DNA from: Plecoglossus altivelis
Taxonomy: Eukaryota > Chordata > Actinopteri > Osmeriformes > Plecoglossidae
Direction: 5' to 3'
DNA: 64,000 nucleotides
NCBI GenBank assembly: GCA_036571765.1
Contig: BROE01000022.1
Location: forward strand, 7,843,575 to 7,907,574
The notes below the pieces were generated by a model. The model ran no database searches. It was given only the letters and a program-made list of their open reading frames with translations, and had not been told where the DNA came from. The position numbers and the translations under genes were made by a program. Below, piece by piece: positions 50,604 through 61,179 of this stretch; position 1 is the first letter of the stretch, and each line of letters begins with the position of its first letter.

Positions 50604-50742
50604 ATGGGCTGCGGGCTGCGAAAGCTGGAGGAGCCGGAGGACAGCAGCCCAGGGAAAATCTACTCCACTTTGAAGAGGCCACAAGTGGAAACCAAAACAG
50701 ACACTGTGTACGAATATGTGCTACTCGACTTCAGTATGGAAG
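50604..50742 (+). CDS. rftn2: rftn2 exon 1 (start, acylation signal)
   Basis: Encodes residues 1-46, starting MGCGLRKLEEPEDSSPGKIY and containing STLKRPQVETKTDTVYEYVL. The ATG sits in a good initiation context (gccacgATGG). Gly2/Cys3 fit N-myristoylation plus palmitoylation. Donor GAAG|gtaggt. Confidence 0.95.
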
Positions 50743-53700
50743 GTAGGTTCTGTCATTATCTTACACACAACAACAACATAACCATATGAAGGGGCCGTTG
50801 ACTAACCCGAATTTGGTCCCAAATCAGATTTCCATGAGTAGACGACTCTGAGACATTGTACTTGTTTGGTTTCTTACAGACACCAAACTTATTGAAGTTG
50901 TGTAGTTCGTTACATTGACTAAACTGTGAATTCAAGACATTACATTTACATTTCATTAAATGTAAACTTCTTACACGTGTCCCCAAAGTAGAAAGAGGTT
51001 GGGGTCTTCTGAATTGTCCTAGCAACAGTGCTGTCATTTTATTCTATCCAGAAATGGGTCAGGGGAGTTTTCCTATTTCCCCTTCCCATGTGAGCCTGCA
51101 TTGTGTGTGTGTGTGCGTGCGTGCGTGTGTGTGTGTGTTTCAGAAGGCTCACGCCTGGCAACAAAAAATGCCCACTTCCCCACAGACACCTGCTGTTACA
51201 TAGATATATTTGATAATCTGTAAACAGCCATGGCTGTCAAGAGCAGAGCATTTTCAGGGTAATCCAGATAGCAGGAGTCTGGCTGTTTTGATGAGAATGA
51301 CAGTATGACCCATTTGGAAGAATACGCTGATTAAGTTGTTGAATGGAAGCCCGCCATGTGAACAGACCATGCAGCATAGTTAGGTATTTAACCAACTACC
51401 ATTGTTAGACAGGAAGAACTGAACTAATCATGACACAGCCCTGTTTCCAGCATGCTTGTGTCTTGATGTGACTTGATTAGACTTGTCGGGGACGGTGATC
51501 GATTTGATCACTGATCAGTGATGAACTGGTGCTCTTCATCAGTTATCCTGTTTTTTGCAAGATATGAGCCAGAGTCTGGGTTTGAAAGGCTGGCCTGGCC
51601 TGTTTGCTTCCCCAGCCTAGCTCCCCCCTGGTGAGCCCACCTCTCTGTGCTGTGTTGGCACCCTGGATGGACACTGCAATTTGATTGGACATGCAGATTT
51701 ATTATGTGAGCTGGTTTCAAGCACAGCAGAGCACAGGGTTCTTTCGTTGGTGAACTAACTGTGGGCCAGGTTGCTCCTCACTTGGACCAATACCTTATAT
51801 GTTTCATAATGAATGAATGTGCTTGAGAGAATAGAACGTTGCGTTCATGTTAAGGGAATGATTTTAAGCATAAATAACTGTCTGTGTGTTCCATTCCTGA
51901 GAAGCACCTGGACTGCAGATGCCTGAGAGGTAGATCCGAATACTCTAGTTTCTTTCACACACAGTAAAACACACACACACACGCACTTGCTCTTTCTCTC
52001 TCTCTCTTTCTCTCTCTCTCTTTCTTTCTCTCTCTCTTTCTTTCTCTCTCTCTCTCTCCCGCTCTCTCTCACTCTCTCACACTACTGATAAGGTTTCCGT
52101 TCCATTAGATCATTTTAGAGAACCCCCCACCCCACCTTCCAGCGCCAGATGTTGAACTGTGATGAAGAGGCCAATAAGTAATGAAGTCCCTAATCACTTC
52201 CCTACTATAGATTTGTTTCCTTATTCCCTGCTCTCCTTCAACCAGCCAGGGGGGTCAGCCATGTCATGTGTCCTCTCACCTTTCCTCAAATAAGGAACCC
52301 TTTCTGGGACACTCATCTGTACCCATCTGTCTTCCCTCCACCTTCTCCGCACAATGTCCCCCCCGCCCTCTCCTCCGTCCTCCCCATCTCCCCTCAGCCT
52401 GCAGTAGCAGTAGCCCTGCCTAGTGGCTTGGCCTCCTTTTAAAACGCCATTACTCCTGGCTGCCTGCTGTGGGACGGAAGCTGAGGCCAGAGGCAGCACA
52501 TCAAAGACTAATGGCTAATGCCTCCCCACGCTGATTAGTCCGAGTTCTCTGGGCTCTCTGCTGTTGTGTCAGCAAGGGGGGGGGAACCAGGCCAGAGTTG
52601 GGCCCTCTGAGGGGGGCTGAGGCCAGACCAGGGCTCTCTAGCTAGTCACAGGGGAGAGTGCAGGGTGGAGGGGAAAAACAGAGTTGGAGGGGGGGAGGGG
52701 GGCCATGGCTGGCTGGCTGGCTGGATGGGCAGAGCGCTTATGTTAATGGGCACAGGAATGGATGGTTGCACAGCGAATGATAGATACGGAGATGATTGGA
52801 GATATGTTTTGTGAATACAAATGGACGAAAGGGAGGGATAAAAGGATTGGGGAATGAATGTAAAGCCCCTCCTCCCCTCTTTGCGTAGTTGATGTAATTC
52901 TCTCCAAGGTTGTTTACCTCTGATGGATGCAACTCCTGATTGCTTCTCTGCTGAGTCTTCAACTGATCTACACGCTGCTACTGAAACCCAGAGGGCCTCA
53001 ATCGAGTGTATTCATTCATCCTGTTAATCTGGAAATGCTGGATTGTGTCAGATTATCGTGAGTTTCTATGATTTATTGTAAGGGACAGTCGAAGGGCAGA
53101 CCTGACTGGGTGGCTTAAAACAGTGTGGAGGATCAATCTGGTTGGCCTTAATAACATTTCAGTGGAGTTCAAAGCAGCTTGATTGGCGTAACTGCCTAAT
53201 GTTGTGCTAATGTAATCTAATGACGTGCTAACAGGCAGGGCAACATGAACAGATTTAGTGCCTCTGTAATCATATTAAAATGAGAAGATACAGTGACAGC
53301 TCTAGTACCTCGAGCTAAACCTTCTCATGCCCTCCCGTTTGTCTAACACTGCGTGCCGTGTCTGGAACATAGCTCCACCTTCTCGCTTTCTCCTTCAGTG
53401 CTTGAGTTTTCTCCCTTCCCTCCTCCTATTCGACGGTTGCCAGTGGCTCTTACAAGCTCTCCCTTTCACACATGAGCTTTCTGGCTCATAAACTCTCTTG
53501 TAACCCACATTCTCCCCTCCTTCCTTCTCCGTATCTCAATCCTTCTCCCCCTCTTCATTCTTTTGCCTGCTCTGTCTCCACAGCATCCCCCCCCCCTCTT
53601 CTTTTGCCTCCCTTTTTTTACACCGCTTCTCCTTCGCACTTCCCCCCCGCCACCCCCACAATTTGCACCCCTCCTCCTGTCATCGCCTTTTCTCCCACAT

Positions 53701-56700
53701 AACAGCGAACAGAGGGCTCAGTGTGTGCATTACCAGGCCGAGCGCCGGGATGGTGAGGGGGGTGTTTTCGGGGAGGAGGAGAGAGACAAAAGCCTGGGCT
53801 GGAGACGTGTGTGTTTGTGTGTGCGTGTGCGTGTGTGTGACACCAAAGGCCAGTTTCTGAATTGCCTGGCGTTGTGATCCTCTGAAGAGCTGTGGCCTGG
53901 AATGTGTCATTATTTTCACACGCTCAGGTGAGAACTCCCTCCACGGCTTATCTGAAGGATCTTTTGGAGAGGAATGGTTTGAGACTGCGTTCCTGTTGTT
54001 TTACGGTTTATCTCAAGCTTCTCTCGGTCGCAGACAGGATATGGTCGTTTGGGCACTCTGGTTGGCCTTGCCAGTCTGCCCACAGTCCTCCCTAACCACC
54101 CACTGGTCTAGACATCTCAGAGGGACGGATGTAGACTTCGGATTAGAATCCATGTCTGCCAGACAGCATTCCAGACCTGGAAGTCAAATCAGGCCTTCTT
54201 GTTCACATGAAGTCCAGGGAAACTATCTGCTTCAGATTTCCTGGTTGTTAGAATGTGGGTGTAGGGGAGGAGGATTGTATTTGTAAACATGCAATGTTTA
54301 TATTCGGTTGTGCTAGAATGCGCTCCGTGTGTTGCTGTCCAAGAACAGTGTGCCAGCATGGTGTTGTGTTTGTTCCTCTGAGTTCACACACGTCTCCTAT
54401 TTTGTTGACGGAAACCCATGTGCAGTATGCATGCCTGCATGCATGTTAAGACTACAAATATGACTGTGTGTGTTTGACTGTGAAGTGTCTGTGTGCTGCA
54501 GCGGGCCAGACCCACAGTGAACAGCCACCCTGACTGAAGTAGTAAGGTAATGATGGCAGGGGTGGGTTCCCTAATCCGTGAGAAAGTCACAGTTTGAAGG
54601 AAAATCAACACAACCTCAACCTGCCTACCGAGTCCTAGTCCTGTGAATAGATCTGCAGAATGAAGGGGTACATTGTTTCTGAACCAGAGAAGTGCTGGGG
54701 ATTAGATAAGGTGGGGTGCAGTCTGGACTGTGTTTGTGACTGGTGGAGCAGCGGCTGGTATAAATAGCCTTGTGGTGATGGTTGAGTCCCTCTCATCAGG
54801 AGTAACCTTGGGCGGGGTTGAGTGGTTACCCAAGAGAAAGAGGCCTCACCAGCCTGCTGTGCTTGTAGTTCCTGTCTGGCTTGTGTAACGTTGCAGTGCT
54901 TGTAGTTCCTGTCTGGCTTGTGTAATGTTGCTGTGCTTGTAGTTCCTGTCTGGCTTGTGTAACGTTGCTGTGCTTGTAGTTCCTGTCTGGCTTGTGTAAC
55001 GCTGCAGTGCTTGTAGTTCCTGTGTGGCTTGTGTAACGCTGCTATGCTTGTAGTTCCTGTCTGGCTTGTGTAACGTTGCAGTGCTTGTAGTTCCTGTCTG
55101 GCTTGTGTAATGTTGCTGTGCTTGTAGTTCCTGTCTGGCTTGTGTAATGTTGCAGTGCTTGTAGTTCCTGTCTGGCTTGTGTAACGTTGCAGTGCTTGTA
55201 GTTCCTGTCTGGCTCCTGTAACGTGCTGTGCTTGCAGTTCCCGTCTGGCTTGTGTTACATGCTGTGCTTGTAGTTCCCGTCTGGGTTCTGCAACGTGCTG
55301 TGCTTGTAGTTCCCGTCTGGGTTCTGCAACGTGCTGTGCTTGCAGTTCCTGTCTGCCTCGTGTTACATGCTGTGCTTGTAGCTCCTGGCTCGTGTAACGT
55401 CGCTATGCCGTGTCACCGTAAGAAGGACGCTACTCTGTCATTCACATTCCTCTGTGACAACCATAACGTTGTTCTGAGTTTGTGTAGTGTGTGTCTGTGG
55501 GATTTCCCCTCTCCCTGGGGGAATAGGGATGGTGAAGTCATTACAGGACAGACTGAGGAGGAAGGGTGCAAATGGCCCTGTGTAAATATTTGCCTTTTGA
55601 CATTTTATTCATTTAGCCGATGCTTTTATCCAGAGCGACTAAAAAGCACGGCATAGATTTTTCCACAGTACTCTAATCCCTGATGCAATGTGCACATGGC
55701 ACATTACAGGGATACCACCTAATCTCAGGGAGTCACCCATAACCTAGACCTAATCTCTCCCACCCTCCCTCCTTCCTTCCTCCAACTATCATCTTCCTTC
55801 TGTCCCTCCCTCCTTCAGGCAGTCGTCCCACCGTGCAGTACGTGGCCTCCCTGTGTGAGCTGCCCCAGGCCTTGCAGCCCTACTACACCCAGGGCTATGT
55901 CCTGACAGCCCTGCATCCCATCATCCTCTCTGTGGGACGCACGCGCTCGCTGCCCTTCAGCCTGCTGTATCGGGCCATCCTGGCTCGACCTCGGCCCAGG
56001 TAACACTCCCTTACATGCCCACGGACATGAGAAGTCATCCCAGAAACGCAGACATGACACGCTTGCGCATGACCTGATAACACCAACTATCCCCTACTGC
56101 ACCATGACCCAGGTGCTGCAGACACAACAACAACAACTCGCACCTCCTCCACTCCTCTCTGATTGGTGCTCTGCCTGACACCGGCCCGCCCACTCTAGTA
56201 AATAGATGAATGATTAATGGGAGGAGCTGCATATTTAATGCAGGAGCAGTAGGAGGTCAGACTGTCAGACAGCAATGTGTATGGAGACGGGTGAGGTGGG
56301 GGGGAGTGGGGGGTCCTGAAGAGGATGTTTTGGTGGGGTCTGCCAATGGGCTGAGGCAATGCTTGCCATTGGGTAGAAACATACCCTGACAACAGGAGTT
56401 TTGTTACCTGAGCCAATGGGGCGTCTCTGCCTCCTCTCCTCTGGGTGCCCTGTGTTGCCTGATGTGACCTTCAGTACTGTACATTCCACTGGTGAAAAGG
56501 AAACATACCTTATCATAACTACCTTCTCTCTACGGGTAGTTGAAGAGTCTGCTAAGAATCTCTCCTCTTATTGTTGTGTGGTGACCTGGGTCTCAGCAGC
56601 GGAACAGTTCTGGATGTCTACACACTCCTCCTGTTGTCTTTATCCTAATGTATGTCATGCTTAGACAGCAGTTGTCCTCTCATGCTGGACCCATTAAAGT

Positions 56701-56792
56701 TTCATATGTTTTCTGTCTGCATACAGCATGGTGAGGACTACCCAGCTGGATAGATGGGTCTCTGTAGCGTGAGACCATGCCACTGAGCTAAC

Positions 56793-56847
<55 letters not shown>

Positions 56848-59719
56848 TGTCCAGTAAGCATGCGGTGTCCATGTGCCACAGTGTCCCAGTGCTGAGAGTG
56901 GAGGAGTGGCCCCTCCCAGGAGAGTCTCTGACAGGAGACATTGTGAGGGCGCTTATCGACAGGGTCAGTTTTGCACACCACACTGCAGCACCATGGAACA
57001 CTTCACAGACTAACTCCCCCCTCCAATATAGTTACAGCTCTTGTCCAAGTCAAGCCCCCCACCTCCAGACGTCTCCTCATCTGTGTCGGTGTGTTTGCAG
57101 GTCAACAGCAGTGCACGTGGCGGGGTGAGGTTTGTGGGCTCAGTACTCCAGCAGGCTGGAATAGGGGGCAGCAACGGCCGGGTGCCCAGTCCCAGGAGGG
57201 GCTGCCGTTCCCCTCCGCGCTCCCCTCCACGCACCCCTCCTGGAGACGGAGACTTGGAGGAGAACACCTACAGCCCCGGTGAGACCTCTTTTCTGGTCTA
57301 ACCCCTTTCCTCTCTCTGCCTCTAATCCTGGTTGTCCCTCTCTCTGTCTCTTCCCTCAGCCATGTCAGTGTGTTTGGGTTTAACCCTGTGTGATGGGGTT
57401 GAGTGTGAGTACCAAGCTGCCCCAGGGCTGTGCAGTACTGCTATCACTGTGTCTGCCTGCTCTTCAGCCCAGGCTGACCCAGCCTACATAGACCACGAGG
57501 AGAACACAGCACATCACACACTCAGCCACTCTCTACTGCCAAACAATCAGACTCTTTGAAGTGTTTGAGTTCCTCTTGGAGGCTGTTGTTCAGGCCAGTA
57601 TGATGGTTTTAACCTTCTTTTCTTTGATCTGTGGCCATTTTTCTTTCCTCTTTCTCCCTCCTCTCCCCTCATATCCTTCCCTCCCCTCTCCCCCCTCTCT
57701 ATCCTTCCCTTCTCCTTCCCTTCCCTCTCCCCCCTCCCTATCCGTCTCTCCATCCAGACCTAAGGCTGCTGGTGTTCTTCCATTCCTGGGCACCAGGCTG
57801 TGCCCCGCTGGACTCCCTGGCCTGTCAATACCACCAAGGGGCACTTTCCATGCGTGTCTCCAGAAAAGGCCAGGTGGTCAGCGCGCTGGAGGCTGATTGG
57901 TTGGAGCTAACCGCTGCCTACTACCGCAAGGGCTGGTCATTGGTGGACTCTTTTGTTTACTGGGATACACCCAAAGGTACAGTCAGTGAAGTTGATTGTC
58001 CATATATTGGCAGAGATAAGGTCCCAGATGCGTTTGAGTCTTTGTAGAGTCCTCTACCGATGGATGAATGAATGAATGAATGAATGAATAGTAGTAATCT
58101 CTTTCCAGAACAGTTTATATAGTCCCACTGCAGCCTACTATAGTGAGAGGTCACAACTATCCTTTAAGGTCATGCTAAGAAACACCATATTACTGATGAC
58201 TTCACAGAAGGACAGGATGGGATTAGAGCAGAGTGGAAGGGAGGGAGGAAGAAGGAGAGATTAAGAACATTGTTTATGTCCTTATCATTGTTCAAATCCA
58301 CATCTGTTTCTCACCCACTCTTTCTCTAACTCCCCCAGTCTATTAATTTTTGTGTTCCCAGAAAATTCAGTTTTACAGTCACTTCCTGTTTGCCAGAGCC
58401 CCTCCCCCTCTCTCTAACTGTGGCTATATTTGGAGCTCTCCTCCCAACCTTGTGAACTCACTTCCTCTAGACTGGCAGCTGTGAAAATTCACATCATTTG
58501 TAGAGATCTGGAAATGTGGAACACACACAGACACATGCACCCAGGCAGTCACACACATCCTACTTCCAAAGGACTGGAACTAGTTCATTGTCATCTCAAT
58601 GACACACTTGTCATGACACGACCCCCCCCCCCGCCCCCCCCCCCCCCCCCCCCGCCCCCCGCCCCCCCCCCCCCGCGGCCCCCGCCGCCCCCCCCCCCAG
58701 GCGTTGAAGTCGCTTCTCCTGCCTTTCGTTGGAATAAATCTTGCGCGTGGGGTGCACTTCCGATGTTTACCTACTGCGAGGATGTCGAAGATGTAAGCAG
58801 GGGTCATTTAAGAGTGGAAATAAATCAAGAGCTTGAAACTTGGGCTAATGCTTGCATAGTGCGTGCTCTCAGGGTGGACCCGGTGCCAGGTCTCTGAGGT
58901 CTGTTGTCGATAGGAGCAGGAGCACGTCGCCTGCTGCCAGGCGCAATGACGACCATCGTCGTGGAGCAGTGGACAGTCATAGAGGTCAGCAATGCCTGTG
59001 TGTGTTTGAACAAGACGGTTCTTAAATGGACCGCTTTCCCATCATGCACCTGGGATGTATCACTAAAGGGACAGATGTTACTGCCCAATGTGCAGGGTTC
59101 CAACGTGAAGACCGACTATGGACCACTCCTTCACACTCTCGCTGAGTTTGGCTGGCTCCTTACCTGTGTGCTTCCTACTCCTATCATCCGCCATGACAGG
59201 TAACACACACACATACGCACAAATGCTATTGCTACACTTACTCTGCGACTAACTTTGTTTTTTTGTGATTCTTCAGTGATGGTAACCTGGCCACCAAGCA
59301 GGTGGTGTTCCTTCAGAGACCCGTCAAAATGCAGGCAGCTTCCCAGAAGAACCAGGTGAGGTCTGGCTGTTATAGTACTGGAGGACATCATAGCGTTAGA
59401 GATCGTAATACTTTCAATTGGGCCACACTGCCTCCTGTTGGACATTGGATGGAACAACATGTGTGGAAAGGATGAATGTCTGTTTGAAAAGTTTCATGCT
59501 TATTCCTCTCAGGATGCCACAGCCTCCATGCAACGGGATGTTTCCACGCGATCTGTGAGTCGTGGGGTGGGCAGCACCAGCCCAGAGGAGCTCTCCCCTA
59601 CATCAGGGGGTATTGGGGGCTTCCCTGTGTTCGGAGGAGGGTACCCCAGCGCGCTCTCCCACCTGGAAGAGGGGGGCTTTGAACAAGACGATGGAGCAGC
59701 AGAGGTTACCTGTATGTGA
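50604..59719 (+). CDS. rftn2: rftn2, raftlin-2, whole coding span
   Basis: Seen: the start MGCGLRKLEEPEDSSPGKIY and the end EQDDGAAEVTCM match vertebrate RFTN2 closely. Internal anchors are HP-I-I (exon 2), LEADWLELTAAYYRKG, IVVEQWTVIE, KTDYGPLLHTLAEFGWLL and LATKQVVFLQRP. Exons: 50604-50742, 55819-55999, 56855-56963, 57101-57278, 57758-57976, probably 58701-58792 and 58873-58984, 59096-59199, 59277-59355 and 59513-59719. With those exons the frame closes only if one base near 58952 is ignored (about 472 aa). A shorter in-frame model starts exon 6 at 58941 (419 aa). Human RFTN2 is about 501 aa. Family knowledge: Gly2 and Cys3 are acylation sites that anchor raftlins to lipid rafts at the inner plasma membrane, where raftlins support receptor signalling and uptake. 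All introns seen are GT-AG. Confidence 0.93.
50945..50966. repeat. short perfect inverted repeat
   Basis: tttacattt and aaatgtaaa with a 4-base loop. It may be the end of a fish interspersed repeat that contains tacatttaca words. Confidence 0.4.
51991..52078. repeat. (CT)n/(CTTT) pyrimidine tract
   Basis: About 88 bp of CT repeats with periodic ttt interruptions in rftn2 intron 1. Confidence 0.9.
54854..55405. repeat. 37-bp minisatellite in rftn2 intron 1, about 14 units
   Basis: Unit: gtagttcctgtctggcttgt then gtaacgttgcagtgctt. Units on the left are nearly identical. From about 55210 they shorten to about 33-34 bp (cgtgctgtgcttgtagttcc) and diverge. The frame seen across it encodes only the repeat. 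Confidence 0.93.
55601..55641. repeat. fragment of a widespread teleost repeat (CATTTAGC...GCGACT motif)
   Basis: cattttattcatttagccga followed by tgcttttatccagagcgact closely resembles the very common fish sequence with core TTTAGCAGACGCTTTTATCC (from memory). The fragment is truncated on both sides and lies 180 bp before rftn2 exon 2. Confidence 0.65.
55819..55999 (+). CDS. rftn2: rftn2 exon 2
   Basis: Acceptor ccttcag|GCAGTC and donor CCCAG|gtaaca. Encodes residues 47-106 including LQPYYTQGYVLTALHPII and SLLYRAILARPRP. These align with the raftlin segment YY-x-KGY-x-x-x-AIHP followed by a YR-x-x-L strand. Phase fits exon 1 (1+2). Confidence 0.9.
56000..56854 (+). other. rftn2 intron 2
   Basis: 855 bp between exon 2 (donor CCCAG|gtaaca) and exon 3. 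No extra exon is needed, because the two join in phase. Apart from the terminal (GT)26 array, no structured feature was seen. Confidence 0.65.
56795..56846. repeat. (GT)26 microsatellite abutting the rftn2 exon 3 acceptor
   Basis: An uninterrupted GT run ending eight bases before exon 3, with only ctgtccag between. It replaces a normal pyrimidine tract. Confidence 0.95.
56855..56963 (+). CDS. rftn2: rftn2 exon 3
   Basis: This 109-bp exon runs from the acceptor gtccag|TAAGCA to the donor AGG|gtcagt. It encodes SKHAVSMCHSVPVLRVEEWP then LTGDIVRALIDR (residues 107-143). It aligns with the region before the raftlin K-x-L-IEKIN segment. The acceptor is preceded by a long (TG)n tract. Phase closes exactly between exons 2 and 4. 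Confidence 0.85.
57101..57278 (+). CDS. rftn2: rftn2 exon 4
   Basis: Acceptor tttgcag|GTCAAC and donor CCCG|gtgaga. Encodes VNSSARGGVRFVGSVLQQAG (family: IN-x-AAKRG-x-KFVGFI), then an Arg/Ser/Pro-rich low-complexity tail ending ENTYSP. This corresponds to the variable, probably disordered central part of raftlins. Residues 144-202. Confidence 0.9.
57758..57976 (+). CDS. rftn2: rftn2 exon 5
   Basis: Acceptor catccag|ACCTAA read in phase 1 (exon 4's G plus AC). Donor AAAG|gtacag. Encodes DLRLLVFFHSWAPG, then GALSMRVSRKGQVVSALEAD and WLELTAAYYRKGWSLVDSFV ending DTPKG. Strongly matches RFTN2 (ILSMKVTRKG, DADWLELT, LIDSFVFWET). Confidence 0.93.
57977..58700 (+). other. rftn2 intron 5
   Basis: Holds a (GAAT)n tetranucleotide repeat (58062-58089) and, at its end, the poly-C tract. 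No copy of the expected FFIYEEE-type raftlin coding could be found in it on the plus strand. Confidence 0.55.
58622..58699. repeat. about 78-bp poly-C tract with scattered G
   Basis: Nearly pure C with six to eight G, ending in the acceptor ag at 58699-58700. Such tracts are hard to sequence, so the length and neighbourhood may be unreliable. i-motif/G-quadruplex potential. Confidence 0.9.
58701..58792 (+). CDS. rftn2: possible rftn2 exon 6 behind a poly-C tract
   Basis: Acceptor ccccag|GCGTTG follows about 80 bases of almost pure C. The donor GAT|gtaagc is strong. Read in the phase left by exon 5 it encodes GVEVASPAFRWNKSCAWGAL and PMFTYCEDVED. The family expects a segment with a FFIYEEE core here. 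The match is weak (LPMFTYCEDVED at best). Either the exon is divergent, the sequence is damaged or mis-assembled, or the exon is skipped. Confidence 0.45.
58873..58984 (+). CDS. rftn2: rftn2 exon 7 with apparent one-base insertion
   Basis: The end is certain: IVVEQWTVIE then the donor GAG|gtcagc, the core of the raftlin C-terminal half. The beginning is not. The acceptor ctctcag|GGTGGA at 58873 gives GGPGARSLRSVVDRSRSTSP then AARRND in phase 0 after an 80-bp intron. That leads to the family sequence ND-A-IVVEQW only if one base near 58952 is extra. Alternatively an internal acceptor ctgccag|GCGCAA at 58941 keeps the frame from exon 5 and gives G-AMTT-IVVEQW. Confidence 0.7.
59096..59199 (+). 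CDS. rftn2: rftn2 exon 8
   Basis: Acceptor gtgcag|GGTTCC and donor GACAG|gtaaca. Encodes GSNVKTDYGPLLHTLAEFGW and LLTCVLPTPIIRHD, nearly identical to mammalian RFTN2. Confidence 0.95.
59277..59355 (+). CDS. rftn2: rftn2 exon 9
   Basis: Acceptor cttcag|TGATGG and donor CAG|gtgagg. Encodes SDGNLATKQVVFLQRPVKMQ and AASQKNQ, matching the family's GNLATKQIVFLQRP strand. Confidence 0.94.
59513..59719 (+). CDS. rftn2: rftn2 exon 10 (stop codon)
   Basis: Acceptor cctctcag|GATGCC. Encodes 68 residues: a Ser/Thr/Gly-rich tail, then EEGGFEQDDGAAEVTCM and TGA at 59717-59719. The FDQEDG-x-x-QVTCM ending is diagnostic of RFTN2 as opposed to RFTN1. Confidence 0.95.
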   Translation, partial: DATASMQRDVSTRSVSRGVGSTSPEELSPTSGGIGGFPVFGGGYPSALSHLEEGGFEQDDGAAEVTCM

Positions 59720-61110
59720 TCACAGTAGAGAGAGACACCGACAGAAACTGTAAACACACATACACACACTTACTGCGTACTCGTATTCCTCTAACCCGTC
59801 CCCATAACCAGGAACATAGAGTAGAGGGAAAAAATGTGGCACTTTTGTATATTCTTTTTATATTCTTTTTTTTCAAGCCATACAGTATTTATCACTTGAT
59901 TTTAAAACCGCCATTTACACAGGTTCTTGGGGAAAAAAGCAAGCAATATGCATTCACTACTATATAAATATATATTTTTACTTCACCTTGCTCGCATTCA
60001 CGAACGACACTTTAGTAAGGGATAAGTTCCTATAGAGAAAAATCACGCTTTTCACGCATCCTTCACGTGATGAGCAACAGATATGACAGTCACCTCCGCA
60101 AAACAAGCCGCCTGCGACGGCGATCAGACAAACCAGGAAGAGCCACGCGCACTGATGACCCTGTCTACTTCCTGTGACCCATCAGTCCTCTGAGATGTTT
60201 TCGTCTGCTTTTCCTGTTGTGTGACCCACCCGCTGCCTCTTGCACCCCAGTTCATCCCCCTCATGCTCTGTTGGCCCGCTACTTCCTGCTAGCTGGAACT
60301 CGCCTGTAAACACATGCAGGATATAAACATTTATCAGGTGGACAAATACACAAGTTGTGTATGTCGGTACTGAGAATAACCTGACCTCTCGATGTTACTG
60401 TCACAAACCAAGGAGCTTAGCCTCTGTGATGGTTGACAGAACAGAGTTCTTGGGTTCATGTCTAGACAGGCTTATTCTTACAATGGGACGAGTGTTGATG
60501 TCTTTCTATAGGGTGCGTGGGTTCCCCAATGCCTCAGGATGGCTGTGCATTTTTATAAACATCCACTTGAACCATGACATTTATTTCAACTTGAGTCTAG
60601 GATGTTCAGGTTGTGTGAAATCGATCATAAGAACAAGTTGACAAACCTTTTAAGGGAAAAAGGCCACATGAGACAGTTTGTACACTTTGTGTTCATTTGG
60701 ACTGGTGCTAGTCTGTTCTCCTTACTCACCTGTTAATGATGTAAACTTTAATCAGTTGTTGGGCTCAAGCTGTGCTTTCTTATGTTATGGAATTATTCTT
60801 TCACTTGTTTCACTGTTCAGTGGTAGAAGTCTCAAATAATTAAATAATTAGTATCTGACTCCAGGGCACAAGACTGTAATGGTAATGGAGGGAATGAAAG
60901 GAAGGCTGGACAAGATCATCATGCTGCTGTAAATATCTTTATAGGTTAACAAAATAATATTTGTGAGAAACTTCATACATCCACATGTTTCTATTGATCC
61001 TTCTCGCCTTGGGATGAGTAAATCAGTGTTATCTACCTTTTACAGTGTTTTCAGTTTTGCGAAGTTTTTTCCTGTAGTATTGATATCGATAGATTAAATA
61101 GTTTTACCCT
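59720..61110 (+). other. rftn2 3' UTR and convergent spacer before mob4
   Basis: No coding exon recognised. It starts as the rftn2 3' UTR. AT-rich from about 59830 to 59990. An ATTAAA at 60839-60844 is a possible polyadenylation signal for rftn2, but no AATAAA was found close to the stop, so the true 3' end is unresolved. Confidence 0.4.
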
Positions 61111-61179
61111 TTTATTGGTTCTGCGATTGTTTTTCCAGCTGACACCCCCACCCCCCCTCCAGCAAAACACATCTAGCTG

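Larger units (their letters stand above)
50743..55818 (+). other. rftn2 intron 1
   Basis: 5.1 kb. Holds (TG)n at about 51103-51138, CT-rich 51991-52078, C-rich 53581-53660, and the 37-bp minisatellite. An AT-rich homeodomain-word stretch at about 53150-53300 might be regulatory. No further exon is required, because exons 1 and 2 join in phase. Confidence 0.65.

Noticed and set aside
57361..57559. Open frame after a good acceptor (cctcag) between rftn2 exons 4 and 5, phase-compatible with exon 4
   Set aside because: It runs into a stop without a usable donor, and exon 4 joins exon 5 directly in phase with family sequence. It could at most be an alternative terminal exon.
58430..58897. 155-codon plus-strand frame with a poly-Pro run
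   Set aside because: The Pro run comes from the poly-C tract. Only the part 58701-58792 is considered, as a possible exon in that frame.
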